The notes: a model not told the origin generated them from the letters alone. A DNA stretch of 64,000 nucleotides from Lepidostoma basale (GCA_022606425.2 JAHDVF020000001.1:1426001-1490000), one strand, 5' to 3'. Positions 10,291 to 22,165 are shown, counted from the first letter of the stretch. Made by a program: numbers and translations.

Positions 10291-10837
10291 ACAAGATTTT
10301 AATTAATAATTTGATGACATTCAACTTCTAGCATGTCTTTCCACGTATAACAGTCAACTTGACATCATTATGTCACGTGTTTTATAATGGCGCGCGGTTC
10401 TATCCAGGGCCGATACGCTATCATTCATTCGGAAGGATTGAAAAAGCAGTCGAAGTCGTTTGTCCGGAAAATTCCCACGTCATGCGGCGCGGCGTGAGTC
10501 GGCTAATTCCCGCCCTAGCACACCACTCAATAAATTTACGTCTGTCAAAAATAAACGAACCTAAGTCGAATAAATGAGAACATAATCTCAAAATTGTAAA
10601 ATAATACCCCGAGTTAACACGGCGTTCTACTTGATTTATCTGTTTTCTGGTTGCCTTCGAAAATTTTAGCCGTCGTAACATCAACTATTTGTAACATGAT
10701 AGACGGTTAATATTGTGTACATTGATAAATCTTATGTTATAACCGAAACATGTCTGTGTTAAGTGAAATAAAGCGCTGTATTACTAAGTTCAATTATATT
10801 TATTTGTTTTTCTTTTCTTTGTAACATAACACTTTAT
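10291..10837. other. No gene seen
   Basis: A GC-richer block at about 10380-10520 has no recognisable frame. The segment 10735-10810 (AAACATGTCTGTGTT...AATTATATTTATT) is an end shared with 23820-23880 and belongs to a palindromic repeat family (family B). Confidence 0.4.
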
Positions 10838-10845
10838 TTAATACA

Positions 10846-11024
10846 GAACATTTGGAACGGACATATTGGACATATGGAACGAATGGATGAGAGTAGAATG
10901 GCTAAAAAGTTGTACACAAGCAGCGTGAGTGGAAAAAGAAGCCGAGGACGACTGAGGAAAACATGGCATGGCTCTCTGCCTACCCCTCCGGGGAAATGGC
11001 ATGATGGTTAGTTAGTTTAGTTAG
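10846..11024 (+). mobile_element. LINE family T, short 5'-truncated insertion with 8-bp TSD
   Basis: About 180 bp: GHMERMDESRMAK, SVSGKRSRG, then a deletion to the terminal CTCTCTGCCTACCC and a degenerate (TTAG)n tail. TTAATACA flanks it at 10838-10845 and 11025-11032. It sits in a family B repeat: the sequence continuous across the insertion (AACACTTTATTTAA ... GGGACACAGAAGCCCTTCAT) is found uninterrupted at 25715-25800. Confidence 0.8.
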
Positions 11025-11109
11025 TTAATACAAGAAATACAATTTAAACATTAAAATAAACATATTTAGGGACACAGAAGCCCTTCATCAGTGTAGTTAA
11101 ATATTATAT

Positions 11110-12344
11110 AGGTATACTCGTACAAAATAAACTTGAATTGAACTTATAATATTATTTTAAATATTTCAATATATTTTTTACAACAAATGCATAAAACGTT
11201 AGAAAAAAATCATTTTAACTTCTGTCAAAACTGACCATATTAATGAATTTTTTGTTTAAATATTTATTTATTATATTTACAATATAATTTCAATTCCTAA
11301 ATCATGCTGCATAATTTTTACTAAATCATATTGCATGATTTGTACATTTATTAATCAAAAATTTTCGAAAGAGGCTACCTCTGAATTTGCATTCAGTTTA
11401 ATGGAAAACTATTGAAAGTAAATATCGTGCATCCCGCAAAGCTCTCCGTTCAAGCAACTTCCTGGAGAAAGTTCCAAGCTCCCGATGTAGGCTACACTGC
11501 TGAGGGCCAACCAAGTTTCCAAAGATCGAACTTTATATTTGCCATCATGATTAACAAATCGATTAACAATTTCACGAGCTATAAATAAGATGAATTCAAA
11601 TGTTTATTTTATGAATTTTAAACCATTTAATAATGTATTCAAGCTTAAGGCGCTACTGCGGATTTCAATTGTTAATTTGGAAAGAAAATCTATCACTGTG
11701 TGTAAAGTCACTTTTTATGTAATTTTCAAAAAATAAAAATAAACTAACATGTTTTCTCCATCTTTAAGTGTAACTTTAACTGTTAATTATAGTTATGTTA
11801 CCTATACTCTAATTGTTTCACCTGAAGATAGAGTGGAGTGGTATATAAAATAATATTTTTAAAAAGTGGTCATACACAGCGTTAATTTTTCTTTCCGTTA
11901 TAAAATTAATAAGAAATAATAGGACATTTTTCAATTGTTCATCTTCAATGTTTCTAAAATAATTTATACTTTTATCATCGCTTTTGATTTTGTATTTGAT
12001 TTAGTGATAAATGTGAAGAGGATTTGGTGTTCTCGATAAAATACCACCAATTATTATATTTGCTTGAGTATGGAGCGGTGAGTTAGAATCCTTCGAGTCT
12101 ATTGTTCGAAAGTGCCAATAATTATGAAGTACGAGTATTTCCAGCAATGGATCTTTGGAGATTCATCACAAATGTTCTTAGCAGACACTTGGTTCGTACA
12201 GTAAATAAATATTGTATTTATTAATTCTTCACGCTTCATTCTACATAGTTAGTTGATAGTAAAAAAACTAATCGGAATAACTTTTACTAGATATTATTCC
12301 AAACCGAAAGGAATCCAAAACAGATCAGATTAGTTTATTGTTTC
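11110..12344. other. AT-rich interval, nothing recognised
   Basis: No coding-like frame. A slightly more complex stretch near 11380-11560 has no recognisable content. Confidence 0.4.
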
Positions 12345-12475
12345 GTGAACAATGATGTATAACTCCATATTAAAATATTAATACGAATAAAAACGTCAGT
12401 TTTCTAGAAGTTTTATTGTATTTTATGGGAATGACATGTTTCGCCCTTCTAAGGCATTATCAAATGTGGCGAAAA
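12345..12475 (+). mobile_element. Palindromic element family A, single arm
   Basis: One arm from TGAACAATGATGTA through CAGTTTTCTAGAAGTTTTAT to GACATGTTTCGCCCTTCTAA. No inverted partner follows, so this is a half-element. Confidence 0.7.
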
Positions 12476-12487
12476 GCTCGTTACTCT

Positions 12488-12552
12488 ACATTCATCAGGT
12501 TAGGCTAGGTTAAAGTTTAGGTTAGGGTAAAGGTTAAGTTAGGTCAGGCTAA
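12488..12552 (+). repeat. Degenerate TTAGG-like tract
   Basis: A 65-bp stretch of imperfect GGTTAGG/AGGTTA units, resembling the insect telomeric TTAGG repeat but too degenerate and short to be a telomere. Probably an interstitial tract. Confidence 0.45.
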
Positions 12553-12644
12553 AAGGAGAACAAGTAGAAGGAAATAAAATGTTTAAAACTTTTTATTTTC
12601 TTAATTTATATACGAATAATTTCTACTAAGAGATTTCTATTCAT

Positions 12645-12905
12645 TCATTCATTTCTCGGCGCTACATCCCGGTGTGGGACTTGGCCTCCTTCACAACGGT
12701 GCTCCACTGACTTCTGTCTCTGGCCATCTCTCTCCATTCCCCAGCTCCTTCCATTTTCTCCCAATCTTGTTCCACGCAATCCGCCCATCTTTTCCTCGGT
12801 CTGCCTCTTGGTCTCTTTTCGCGAGGCACCCATCTGGATATAATTTGTGGTTTTCTACCCTGTGGCATTCTTTCCACATGGCCAGCCCACCGTAGGCGTT
12901 GACAC
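12645..12905 (-). mobile_element. Non-LTR retrotransposon, RT C-terminus
   Basis: Minus strand reads RWAGHVERMPQ in broken frame, then PREKRPRGRPRKRWADCVEQ, DWEKM, MARDRSQWSTVVKEAKSHTG and a stop. This is the GRP..RW.DCV....ARDR..W...V.EAK.H.G tail of a LINE polyprotein, related to 18556-18650(-) and 54985-55290(+). Confidence 0.8.
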
Positions 12906-13540
12906 TTACAGAATCTCTGTTACAGAAAACTGTTTCCTGGTTAATTAGTTCTTCAAGTGATTTCTATGTACAACATTAATATTTCCATAAGCAGGTTGTT
13001 TACGTAAAGCAAACTCATTACCTTGAAGGAAAAAAATAACGTGTACTCTTTAGTTATAAAGTATAATATTATATCAACATTTCGTGATAATTGGCAGTTT
13101 GCGTTAGACTCTCTCTAATACGAGTATTATAAAGCGGTGGAAACCGCCAGTCGTCTATCGACCCGGACCACAGAACTTTAGCCCTAATTTTAGTTTGATA
13201 TTAAATAATTGTCGGCGATTTTATCACTTTAATGTTCGTTTTGACGGCTAACTGTTATCCCCCCACTCTTCTACCCCAGGGGCCCATTTAATTAATGAAG
13301 TTTTCTCAATCAATATTTTTATTGACGGCGTAGTTAAACGGAGACTCGTGGTGTTTTTTAAGTAACCTTCTTCAGTCTTAGAGGAAAATCCATATACGAA
13401 TTTAAGGAAAATAATAGATATAATTTTATTTTTTATTTTTTTACTGGTGAATTGTTCTTTTCATCATTACAGCGCGAGCCAAATCGATGTAAATAGAATA
13501 GCTTTCATATTATGAAATATGATTGGAAGTTAATCCACGG
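12906..13540. other. No gene seen
   Basis: Unremarkable AT-rich sequence with a slightly GC-richer block at 13130-13290; no motif or repeat recognised. Confidence 0.4.
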
Positions 13541-13684
13541 CCATTTTATGGTCACGTGAATTCTACACCAGACTAAAGATAGTGTGACAATCACACTGCC
13601 ATCGCCGTGAATTGAACCCGGAATCTTCGGTATGGCAGTCGTTGCACTTACCACTTGGCCACGAAGATCGACACATGGTTACCA
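13541..13684 (-). mobile_element. tRNA-derived SINE (copy 2)
   Basis: Minus strand shows a consensus A box TGGCCAAGTGG (13651-13661) and B box GGTTCAATTC (13609-13618) at tRNA-like spacing, followed by the tail region shared with 4074-4214. A pol III-type SINE. Confidence 0.75.
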
Positions 13685-13699
13685 TTTTATTAATTTTTG

Positions 13700-13976
13700 A
13701 TACTTCGGATGGTTTGGACATATTGAAAGAAGGTTTGGATAAATAATTATATAAAAAAGTATACGTAAACGGAACTAGAAATAGAGAAAGACCGAGGAAA
13801 ACGTGGCACGATTAAATAAATCAAATATTGAATATCGGTCACGAGAGGAGTCTGAGAATTTGACGAACGTGCATGACACGATGAATGAATGTTTAGAGAG
13901 AAGTATGTCAGGAAAGAACATTGTGGCGGTCCGTTATTTCAGCCTACCCACTCGGGGAGACGGTGAGTTAGTTAGT
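13700..13976 (+). mobile_element. LINE family T, RT C-terminus with TTAG tail
   Basis: Reads RWFGH then TRNRERPRKTW, then SIEYRSREESENLT in broken frame, and ends GGGGAGACGGTGAGTTAGTTAGT. Several frameshifts and a deletion of the MTRCMNVEE block. Confidence 0.7.
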
Positions 13977-14084
13977 TTGTTTTAATTTTTGAAAGGCTGT
14001 AATTAAAATAAAAGATTTATTTATTGTTATTTAAACAGTGATTAATAATTAAAAAAAATCATTTAATTAATAATTAATAAGAAT

Positions 14085-14345
14085 GACCTGTTTTCTAGAA
14101 ATTTTATATTATATTTTTTAGGATAATAATGCCATAACATGGAGAAACGTGTTATTGCATTATACAAGTATAAAATAATACTTCTAGAAATCAAACGTTT
14201 TAATTGGTATTTATGAAGTTTAACATCATTGTTCAAGAAACATTAAATACAATCATGTAATTTTGAGGGATGCAAGCTTTTCTAGTAGTTTTATTACACT
14301 TTAGAGGAACATATTATTTCGTTATTGTTAAAATATACATTTGAC
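14085..14345. mobile_element. Palindromic element family A, diverged
   Basis: Left arm TTTTCTAGAAATTTTATA and right arm AATACTTCTAGAAATCAAAC with TTGTTCAAGAAACATTAAA at the end. More diverged than the copies at 29388 and 55863; followed by a further partial arm. Confidence 0.55.
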
Positions 14346-16569
14346 TTAGCAAGGTGAAATATGTCAAAAAATATATGTTGCTATTTAAAGTTCATTTTTA
14401 TTAATGAAAATAAATAAAATAATATTTTTTTAATGTAACATATTATATATTCAGTTAAATTCAACATACGAGTATGTTTATGGCTTCAAACGGTTTCGGC
14501 AGCGCGCTGCCAGCTCCAGAAGATGGTGACCGAAACCGGACAAAGTCATAAACATAAGTGGAATTTAACGAAATGTACATTTTATATATATTTTTTTCAT
14601 TAATTGAAATATGTCACTCATAAAATATGATAAAACTATAAAACGTAAGTTTTCGTCTATAATATAAAATATTACATAATAGGAAATATTAAATGGTATT
14701 TAATCGTTTTAAAAATATGGAATTTGTGTTCAAGTTCTTCTTCTTGTTCCTCTTCTATCAGAGGTTGTACAATATATTGGATATTTTTAATCCTCGCAGG
14801 TTTTCTAGCCAGGATTTTCTCCTTCTCCCGATCAATATACAAAATAAATTTAAAAATAAAAATGCACATAAAGCAAATCGGCTTTACTTTTATGTTCGTG
14901 CCTTTGACAGAGATGAAACGGAATAATATAAGCACCACCATACGAATACTGATTCGATAAGCTATATCTTCTTGGCGGTTACTTATATATAATACATTAA
15001 ATTCACTTTTATTATTTTTGTACCATAGACTATAGGGCGAGCTTTTTTACATAAACCTATTAAATAATTAATATTAATGAAAACGGCTGTTTTCTAGAAG
15101 TTTTTTTTATATTTTGTGGAAATCATGTTCCGTCTTGCTAAGGTATTATCAAATGTAGCGATAATTAAACGCGTGCTTGTTTTTATACCCGAGGTTACAT
15201 TCATTTAGGGGCAAGAGAAAGAATCCCAAAAAGCTCAGATATTTAATACAGCTACTTGTTTGATTCTCATTGCATTAGGTAGTGCTATTCCCTTTAAATA
15301 GATTAAAAATTCTCGAAAACAGACGATTTTATTATTCTTCTTCTTATAGGTCTAATGACCTGTAGTTCTAATGACCAATAGGTTTACATCTCCGCACTTA
15401 CTTTGAGCAATCTCGAAATTATTTTAATGAATTATTTCAATTAATATTAATTATTATTTCTATTGCTAACATGCAAAATTCCAACGCCGTTATCTTTAAA
15501 AAAAGCCATTAAAAATGAAGAAAATATTATAAATAATCAAATAAATTTAACGTCAAGTACAATCTTTGATTCATTTCCTTTGTTGTAAGTAATTACCTGA
15601 ACCCCAATAAGAACTTTAAATTATTATTTTAAATTTTAAATTGATTCATAATATTTGTTATAACAAAAGCATAAACGTTCCAAAATAAATATTTATAACA
15701 CCTGTCAAAACTGATCATATTTGTAAACAATTTTATAATATTTTAAATATGTATCTTTATAATATCACTGAGGAAGGACCGGTTGTCCGAAACATGTCTG
15801 TTATGTAATTTTAATTTGTTTTAAAGTTAGTGTCGTATATATAAAGTATATAAAAAAGAAAAAGACAATTTTCTCTACTTTTTACATTTGAAAAAATTGA
15901 AAATTTTTATTATTTTGATGTCCATGCTTAATATAAAATATCGAAATGGCAAATTGAACACCGTACTTGACAATACTCGATAAACAAAATCTCTGAGACT
16001 TTGTTATCGAAACGTTCTAGAAGAATCTTCGATCGTTACTTATTAGCTTATTGAGAACACTTAACTCAATGACCGAATTACTGCTGACTTCGTTCCATAG
16101 AATCACAGATCGATTGTCATCATTAAGGGAATTCTCTTTCGCCTTTCTCGCCAAAAGTTATTTTCGTTGGATAAATCACCAACCACTGAAACCAATCGCG
16201 CTAGAGTCTACGGAATGAAATTCACGCGAGTTTGCCTGAAACGTAAATTGAAAAATATTTCTATATACGGTGTTCATTTTAACACAAATATCTTTTGTTT
16301 AAGATAAATTAACTTTTTTAATATCCGGCGACTTCATAATCTCACGTACAAAGTATACGTATGCTAGCGTACATGTGTTCATATATTTTTACATGTATTA
16401 AATGTATAATATAGGAACACACAAAGAATGTAAGTTTATTTTTCCCAGTGTTGTGCACAAAGAGAATAGACCAATAGCGGTATTTTTAATGTTTTAACTA
16501 AAAGACCGTCATCTGATATTGACTCGATTAAATGTTACCATATATTATAAAAATTTGTATTTTTTTAAA
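14346..16569. other. AT-rich interval with old repeat pieces
   Basis: A single family A arm lies at about 15050-15165 (TTTTCTAGAAGTTTTTTT...AAGGTATTATCAAATG). A family B end is at 15770-15840 (CTGAGGAAGGACC...CCGAAACATGTCTG). Otherwise no gene or motif. The block 16040-16250 is less AT-rich but unrecognised. Confidence 0.45.
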
Positions 16570-16980
16570 ATTAAAACACAATATTTTCAACTTATGCAGC
16601 CCCAATATGGGGCTATGCAGCTTCGAGTCACATACGGAAACTCCAAATCCTGCAAAATAAGGCTATCCGTCTATCACTTGATGCGCCTTCATGGACCAGG
16701 ATCACACAACTGTACCTAGAATGGGGAACCTCGATGATAGATGAATTTATTAATAAACTTGCTGAACGTTTTTACAAAGGACTCCCTTCACATCCTAACC
16801 CCACAATAAAAACCTTTCAAATTACGACACAAACACCTCCAACCGCCTTAAGCGCTCAACATCGATCCTCCTTCAGAGGAACACTCCGGGCCACACAAAT
16901 CAAGCCCCTGCGTAAACCAACATCTCACCAAATCACCTTTCCAACAATGTTCCGTAAGAGGAATAGCCACAAGAGTTGAA
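16570..16980 (+). mobile_element. Jockey-type LINE, RT C-terminal fragment
   Basis: Using two frames: TYAAPIWGYAASSHIRKLQI then LQNKAIRLSLDAPSWTRITQ, LYLEWGTSMIDEFI, NKLAERFYKGLPSHPNP. The 'YAAP.WG.A..S....LQ..QNK.LR....AP' block is diagnostic of Jockey-clade ORF2 C-termini. One or two frameshifts. Confidence 0.85.
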
Positions 16981-17039
16981 CCTCTGTAAGCCAGAAGATC
17001 CCATGTTTTGATGATATTCTACTTTCATTGTCTTATCCT

Positions 17040-17265
17040 ACTTATTCTTCCTATAGATCTTGCGATCTGTTCTGACTGGATATCAATTTTTGTCCTGTGA
17101 TGAAGACGTCCAACTTTCTCTCCATCTATTTAGTAGTCGTCCTGGTGGTCGAAGGCCCTCTGGGAGACTCGTGCATCACGATCTAGAGAATTCTCGCTAG
17201 GTCCATCCTCTCAACGTGGTCTCTCCAGAATCGTCTTCTATGCCTACTCCATCTTACATTCATAA
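17040..17265 (-). mobile_element. Non-LTR retrotransposon, RT C-terminus
   Basis: Minus strand reads RWSRHRRRFWRDHVERMDLA then, after stops and shifts, ESPRGPSTTRTTTK. This is the RRR.WRDHV.RM.......GRPP tail also present at 26575-26975(-). Confidence 0.65.
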
Positions 17266-17769
17266 AATAAATCATAATTATGGGATATTATAGTGTTCAC
17301 ACTTCAAGATAATCAAAAATTTACACCATTTTTTTTTCAATTTACACTTATCTCGTATATACTCGTATGATTCTATATATTTTTAATCCTTGTTTCCTGA
17401 AACGGCATCTAAAACAAAAACGATCTCCTAAGTTATTTCATTTCTAGTTGGATTCCCAAGGTCTTTTAGAATTAATTTAAATCTGCCATCCAAATCGAAT
17501 TATCCTATGTAAATTTCTTTTTAACATTCCTATGTTACATACTATACATAATATCACATAAATTCGCCATTTTCAAGACTACTGAGATAAAGGAGTAATT
17601 GATATTATGACGTATTTACTCGAGGGAGAAGTCTCTGTGATTTTGTATAGCGTCTTTGTTCATTTTTATTCTATTTATATTGTAATAGTATTTTAAACTC
17701 TATACTTAACAGCTGAGTGACATAACAAATCTTTAAAACTGACTTAACGGCACTACACTCATGTTGCTT

Positions 17770-18125
17770 GATCGTTGGTCGTATTCAACATCGACTCACG
17801 TGGCCGACATTCGATATTTGATTTTTTGATCGTGACACATTTCCTTGGTCATTCTCTATTTCTAGTTCCGTTTACATCATTAACATATATTTTTTCCATT
17901 CTTTCTTCATTTATTATCTCCACGTGTCCAAACTATCTTAATGATCCTTTCATTATTTTGTTCATAACACTTCACTAACATTTGCACTGCATTCACTTCT
18001 TATATTTTCATTCGACACTATCATACACAAATTTTCCACACATTTATCTTTGATATCTTATTTGTACTGCATTTATTCAACTTACACCCTTCTTTTGCCA
18101 GTTCCATGATTCATTTTAATTATAG
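17770..18125 (-). mobile_element. LINE family T, RT C-terminal part lacking the 3' tail
   Basis: On the minus strand the order is SRINAV-like remnants, RMKI.EVNAV, GSLRWFGH, the vowel-rich VNDVNGTRNRE block and a CHVSRC-like end. The terminal AYPFGETA and TTAG tail are missing. The 17715-17785 edge shares about 65 bp with 20866-20930, another unnamed repeat. Confidence 0.6.
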
Positions 18126-18555
18126 ATGATACCTTTTTTAATAGTTATTAATGACGAATTTATCTTATTTCTACAGTATTTACGTCCTTTTATCATCAAA
18201 TTACATATATAAAAACTGAATCAAAGAAAAATATATTTTGTTCGATAATAAAGAAGTAGGCAACTGTTCTTTTGTATTGTTATATGCATCGTGATTATTA
18301 CGTACTATATTTCTTAATTAAGATGCTTGATTGCTTCTCTAGGTATTTTCCCTCATTAGTTGAAGGGTTTCTGCTGCAACCGTACTATGAGAATAATAAT
18401 AATAAATAATAATAATATGCTAACTTTTAAAGCGCCGTTTTTGTGATGTGATCACTTCAAGGGCGCATTAAGACTCCTGTGTATACGTGGTTCTTTGTTG
18501 TTTTAAAGTAATTCGACAAGATTAAATTTTCCCGGAAAAGAATAATTGTTTTGCT
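18126..18555. other. AT-rich interval, nothing recognised
   Basis: Contains an ATA/AAT microsatellite at about 18395-18418 and no coding-like frame. Confidence 0.4.
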
Positions 18556-18650
18556 GTTCTTCTTCTTCTCGGCGCTACATCCCGGTGTGGAACTTGACCT
18601 CCTCCACTGGCTCCTGTCCTTGACCATCTCTCTCCATTCTATTATATAAA
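18556..18650 (-). mobile_element. Non-LTR retrotransposon 3' fragment (family of 12645-12905)
   Basis: Begins CTTCTCGGCGCTACATCCCG, the same 3' end as 12645-12905, and covers roughly the last 25 codons and 3' end. Confidence 0.6.
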
Positions 18651-18824
18651 TCTTTCCGATTTCTCCTTTTTATTTTATTTTCATTTGCGTTTTACTTTTA
18701 CTTCTTAAATATTATATAATATTTAAATTACGAGTATAACAGCCAAAATCATTTCTCGTTGCCCAATATTCACAAAATGTTTTAAAACCCTTTAATAATG
18801 CCTTATTCTTCTTACTTTAGGTCG

Positions 18825-19090
18825 TATGACCTATTTATGGTGGTGAGCTGTCCTGAGATGATGATATCCAGCCATCTCCAGGCCTTCCTGGTAATCTCTT
18901 GCTGCAGGGGTTTTCTTCTTTAACAATTTTTGCAATTCGTGTATTCTCCATGCGATCCACGTGATCTCTCCAAAAACGCCTTCTGCTTCTTCCCCGCCTT
19001 CAATGTCCTTAACACTAAAGACAGACCCTATCGTCTCATTTCTGATCCGATCTCTGAGGGTTCTGCCTGCGATGGAGCATAGGCTCCGCA
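18825..19090 (-). mobile_element. Non-LTR retrotransposon, RT C-terminus
   Basis: Minus strand gives MRSLCSIAGRTLRDRIRNET then broken remnants of the RRR.W.DHV.RM tail. A near copy lies on the plus strand at 35695-35960; homologous to 26575-26975(-). Confidence 0.75.
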
Positions 19091-19469
19091 TTTCTGCTGA
19101 TCAAACGTTTTTTTTTTCCTAATATTACTTTGGTATTTATAAATGTTTCACATTTAACTCGGTAGCATGGTTTTAGACTTAAATGTTTTCTGCATTGTTT
19201 TAGCACATTGTCTGCGAGAAGGGTATTAAATATCCGTTTACCGGGATGGTGATGGCCGGCGGGAAGGGTATAAATACCGTTTTTTGAGGACTAGACATCA
19301 ACTTTTGGAAATATTATATGTTTTAACAATAGTTTTAGTTATATCTTATTATTACATGTCGAAATATGTTATACATCATAATATTAATAGGCAAAAACCC
19401 GGATGTCATCAAGAAAGAGTACAAGAATATTTAGAATACCTACATGAGAGCGATAAAGGAATACTTCTT

Positions 19470-20040
19470 TGAATTTTGGTCTGATTCTGAATCTAATTTT
19501 GAATTAGGTTCTGATAATTGTTGTATTACAGAAGTGTAGAAAACAAAAAGAGAACAATTTGGATTTTTTTTTTTGTGAATGTATACTTATACTTGTATAC
19601 GAAGATGTTCTGCTTAATGCTTAATAAACATAAATCTCCATAGATGGCGTTAGTATGTAGATTATATATAGAGTAATCTTAAAAATATTAACATATGTAA
19701 TCAAAATCTTCATAGATGGCACATTGAAACTGACATGTGAAATCTGGCATAGGACTTTAACATATATACAACTTCCAAAAATTTGTCATACATGGTCATA
19801 AAGAAAGGCGGAATGGGGAATGTTGTAATTACATAAAGCGTGCGCTTAAGCCAACCAATGACAGGTCATAAGTCCTGTAAACACCTTGATCAACCATATT
19901 CAGTTTCCAATTTGCATCTTCGTCTCTATTGAGATACAATTAAATTTGGAATTGTTTCAAATTTCAACGTGTGTTGAAAAGATGATTAACATTAAAAGCT
20001 ACAACTTATCACTGATTACGATTGTACAGTGAACCAACTT
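19470..20040 (-). repeat. Older unnamed repeat split by a family E insertion
   Basis: Flanks 19470-19563 and 19943-20040 together match, inverted, the uninterrupted stretch 27296-27500 (shared TTCTACACT...TACAACAAT...TCAGAAC and ACTGTACAATCGTAAT.AGT blocks). This gives an empty-site comparison for the insertion at 19564-19942. Confidence 0.6.
19564..19942 (-). mobile_element. SINE-like retroposon family E with 8-bp TSD
   Basis: A 379-bp element on the minus strand starting TAATTGTATCTCAATAGAGA, with GTTTACAGGACTTATGACCT internally and an A-rich 3' end. TCCAAATT (minus-strand sense) flanks it at 19943-19950 and 19556-19563. It is homologous to 24442-24823 (plus) and 21845-22165 (plus, truncated). 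No ORF and no clear tRNA head; retroposition is inferred from the A tail and the direct repeat. Confidence 0.8.
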
Positions 20041-21107
20041 ATGTACTTCCGTGAATAGTTCGGGGATTGCAACTAGTATACATTAATATTATTATTGTAT
20101 TTCCGCAAAGGGTGCTTTGACATGTTTTTTTTTTTAAATATGACATCTTCGTAAACGTGCGCGTTTGTACGCTAATGCACGGTCAACAATTAACGGGTTA
20201 AATATTAAAGTATTGTATATATATTCGTGTATTTATAACCTATTTTAAAGTTCACAAACGCGAACTCTTTGCGTTACGTATTTTCTTCCCGTGCGTACCT
20301 TTTCAAGAGTAGTTATTAAGATAGCCGGATTCTTGCGAGCGGTATACCTTGGAGTATAAAAGAAGTAATAGAAATTTCATTTCTGCTGAATGCTTCCCCG
20401 AATATCTTGCCGCGGATCTTTCTGTCCGGAGTGTCTTGCGGGAGGGTTATTCAGGCTGCGTGATTGGTGGAAAACTCCATTCCGGTAACGTGAAAAATCC
20501 AATGTTTCACTGATTCTCTATTATTATCAAACTGCTATTTTACATCACAGACTTATTTTCATTGTAATGTCGTGTCTACAAACCATTGCGTGATGGTGTA
20601 ATCGCTGAGTAAAAAATAAATTCGTCGATGGACCGAGATTACATGCCATAAAATATTTTTCTTTTTTAGTAACATAGTTTTAAATTTCGATAGGAGTATA
20701 ATACAGGTAAAAGTCAGTAAATTTTCTTGATTTATTATTGTTTAAATTGTCGTGAATTATGAAAACACAATTTGATCAAATAAGTGTTTTATAAATACGT
20801 TTTTATATATTCTCATTATTTAAAAATATATATTTAAAAAAAAAACTAACTCACATAACAAAAGTAACATAACAAATATTTAAAACTGACTAAAAGGCAC
20901 TACAATCATTTTGCTCGATCGCTGGTATACAGGACTTATTCACGCTTGTATAATATACATTTATATTTCGTTTCACCTGTACAGGTAAACCATTAATTTG
21001 AATCAGTACTTCATATTTTCATTCTTATCCAATAACATTCATTATCGAGACATATTAAATTCAAAATCTAAATCACATTAATTATAGACTGGCAAAATTA
21101 CACATCC
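20041..21107. other. No gene seen; isolated TATA-like site
   Basis: GGAGTATAAAAGAAG at about 20348 is a good TATA-box match in a moderately GC-rich, non-repetitive block (20280-20520). No start codon with a long frame follows. It could be a promoter of a noncoding 5' exon, but nothing else supports this. Confidence 0.3.
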
Positions 21108-21350
21108 TTTAAAACTAACTAACCATTACGCTCTCTCCCCTAAGGGCTAAGCAGAATAAATGGGCCGCCTGACAGTTCTTTCCTGACATACTTCTCTCAT
21201 TTCCTAAACATTCATACATCGTGTCATGCACACGCGTCGATTTCTCTGACTCCTCACATGGCCGACATTCAATATTTGATTTATTTGATCGTGCCACGTT
21301 TTCCTCGGTCTTCCTCTATTTCTGGTTCCATTTACATCGTTAACATATAA
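21108..21350 (-). mobile_element. LINE family T, RT C-terminus with TTAG tail
   Basis: Minus strand reads VNGTRNRGRPRKTW in one frame, ARSNKSNIECRPCEESEKST in another, and ends at AACTAACTAACC (plus-strand sense), the complement of the TTAG tail. Frameshifted. Confidence 0.75.
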
Positions 21351-21844
21351 TAACATATAACATATATTTTTTTAAATACATCCGTTTATCTATCGAACTA
21401 TTCCTGGTCGAGGTTATTTTTAAAAACTAACTTAAAATATAACATTTTAAAACAAAAACGTATAATGTGAAACTATTTTTAGTAACAAAAGAAAATAAAA
21501 CACAGGGTAAAACATTATCATGCTCGTAATTAATATTTATGGGGTATTTTTTATTATTTAAAGTAAATCTTACCACTTGACGAAACGTTAAAGTAACAAA
21601 ATCTTTTACGACCATTTTTTCCACGCTAATCTGTGCAAAGTAAACTTTTGCACGAAATCAATGAATATTTTTTTTTTTTAAAACTCACTAGCTAACTAAC
21701 CATCACGCCATTTCCCCGGAAAGGTAGGCAGAGAGGATGGACCACCACAGCTCCGAAACCTGGTTATTGCCAATGCGCAGATGCAGCCAATGCATTCAAA
21801 ATGCGATGGGTCAGGCGATGGATCAGCCCTGATTAATCTAATTT

Positions 21845-22165
21845 TTAGTTGTATCTCAATAGAGACGAAGACGAAAACTGGAAACTGAACATGGATGATC
21901 AAGGTGTTTACAGGACTTATGACCTGTCATTGGTTGGATTAAGCGCACGCTTTATGTAATTACAACATTCCCCATTCCACCTTTGGTATTATGATCATGC
22001 ATGACAAATTTTTGGAAGATGTATATATACTTCAAAATCCATATCTATCTTCACGTGTCAGTTTCAGTCAGCCATCTATGTAGATTTGGTTGCACTTGTG
22101 AATTTTTCAAGATTAACCTATACAACCGACCCACTAACGCCATCTATGGAGAATGATTTTCGGCA
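21845..22165 (+). mobile_element. SINE-like retroposon family E, 3'-truncated copy
   Basis: Starts TTAGTTGTATCTCAATAGAG and follows 24442-24823 through CACTAACGCCATCTATGGAG, then diverges before the A-rich end. Confidence 0.7.

Noticed and set aside
16020..16040. Heat-shock-element-like TTCTAGAAGAATCTTC
   Set aside because: GAA/TTC spacing is not in the required five-base register and no gene is nearby.
19284..19472. 62-codon frame with a hydrophobic start downstream of a TATA-like GGGTATAAATACC
   Set aside because: The frame begins with TTG; the first true ATG leaves only 38 codons, and the 3' part overlaps a repeat shared with 27435-27500.
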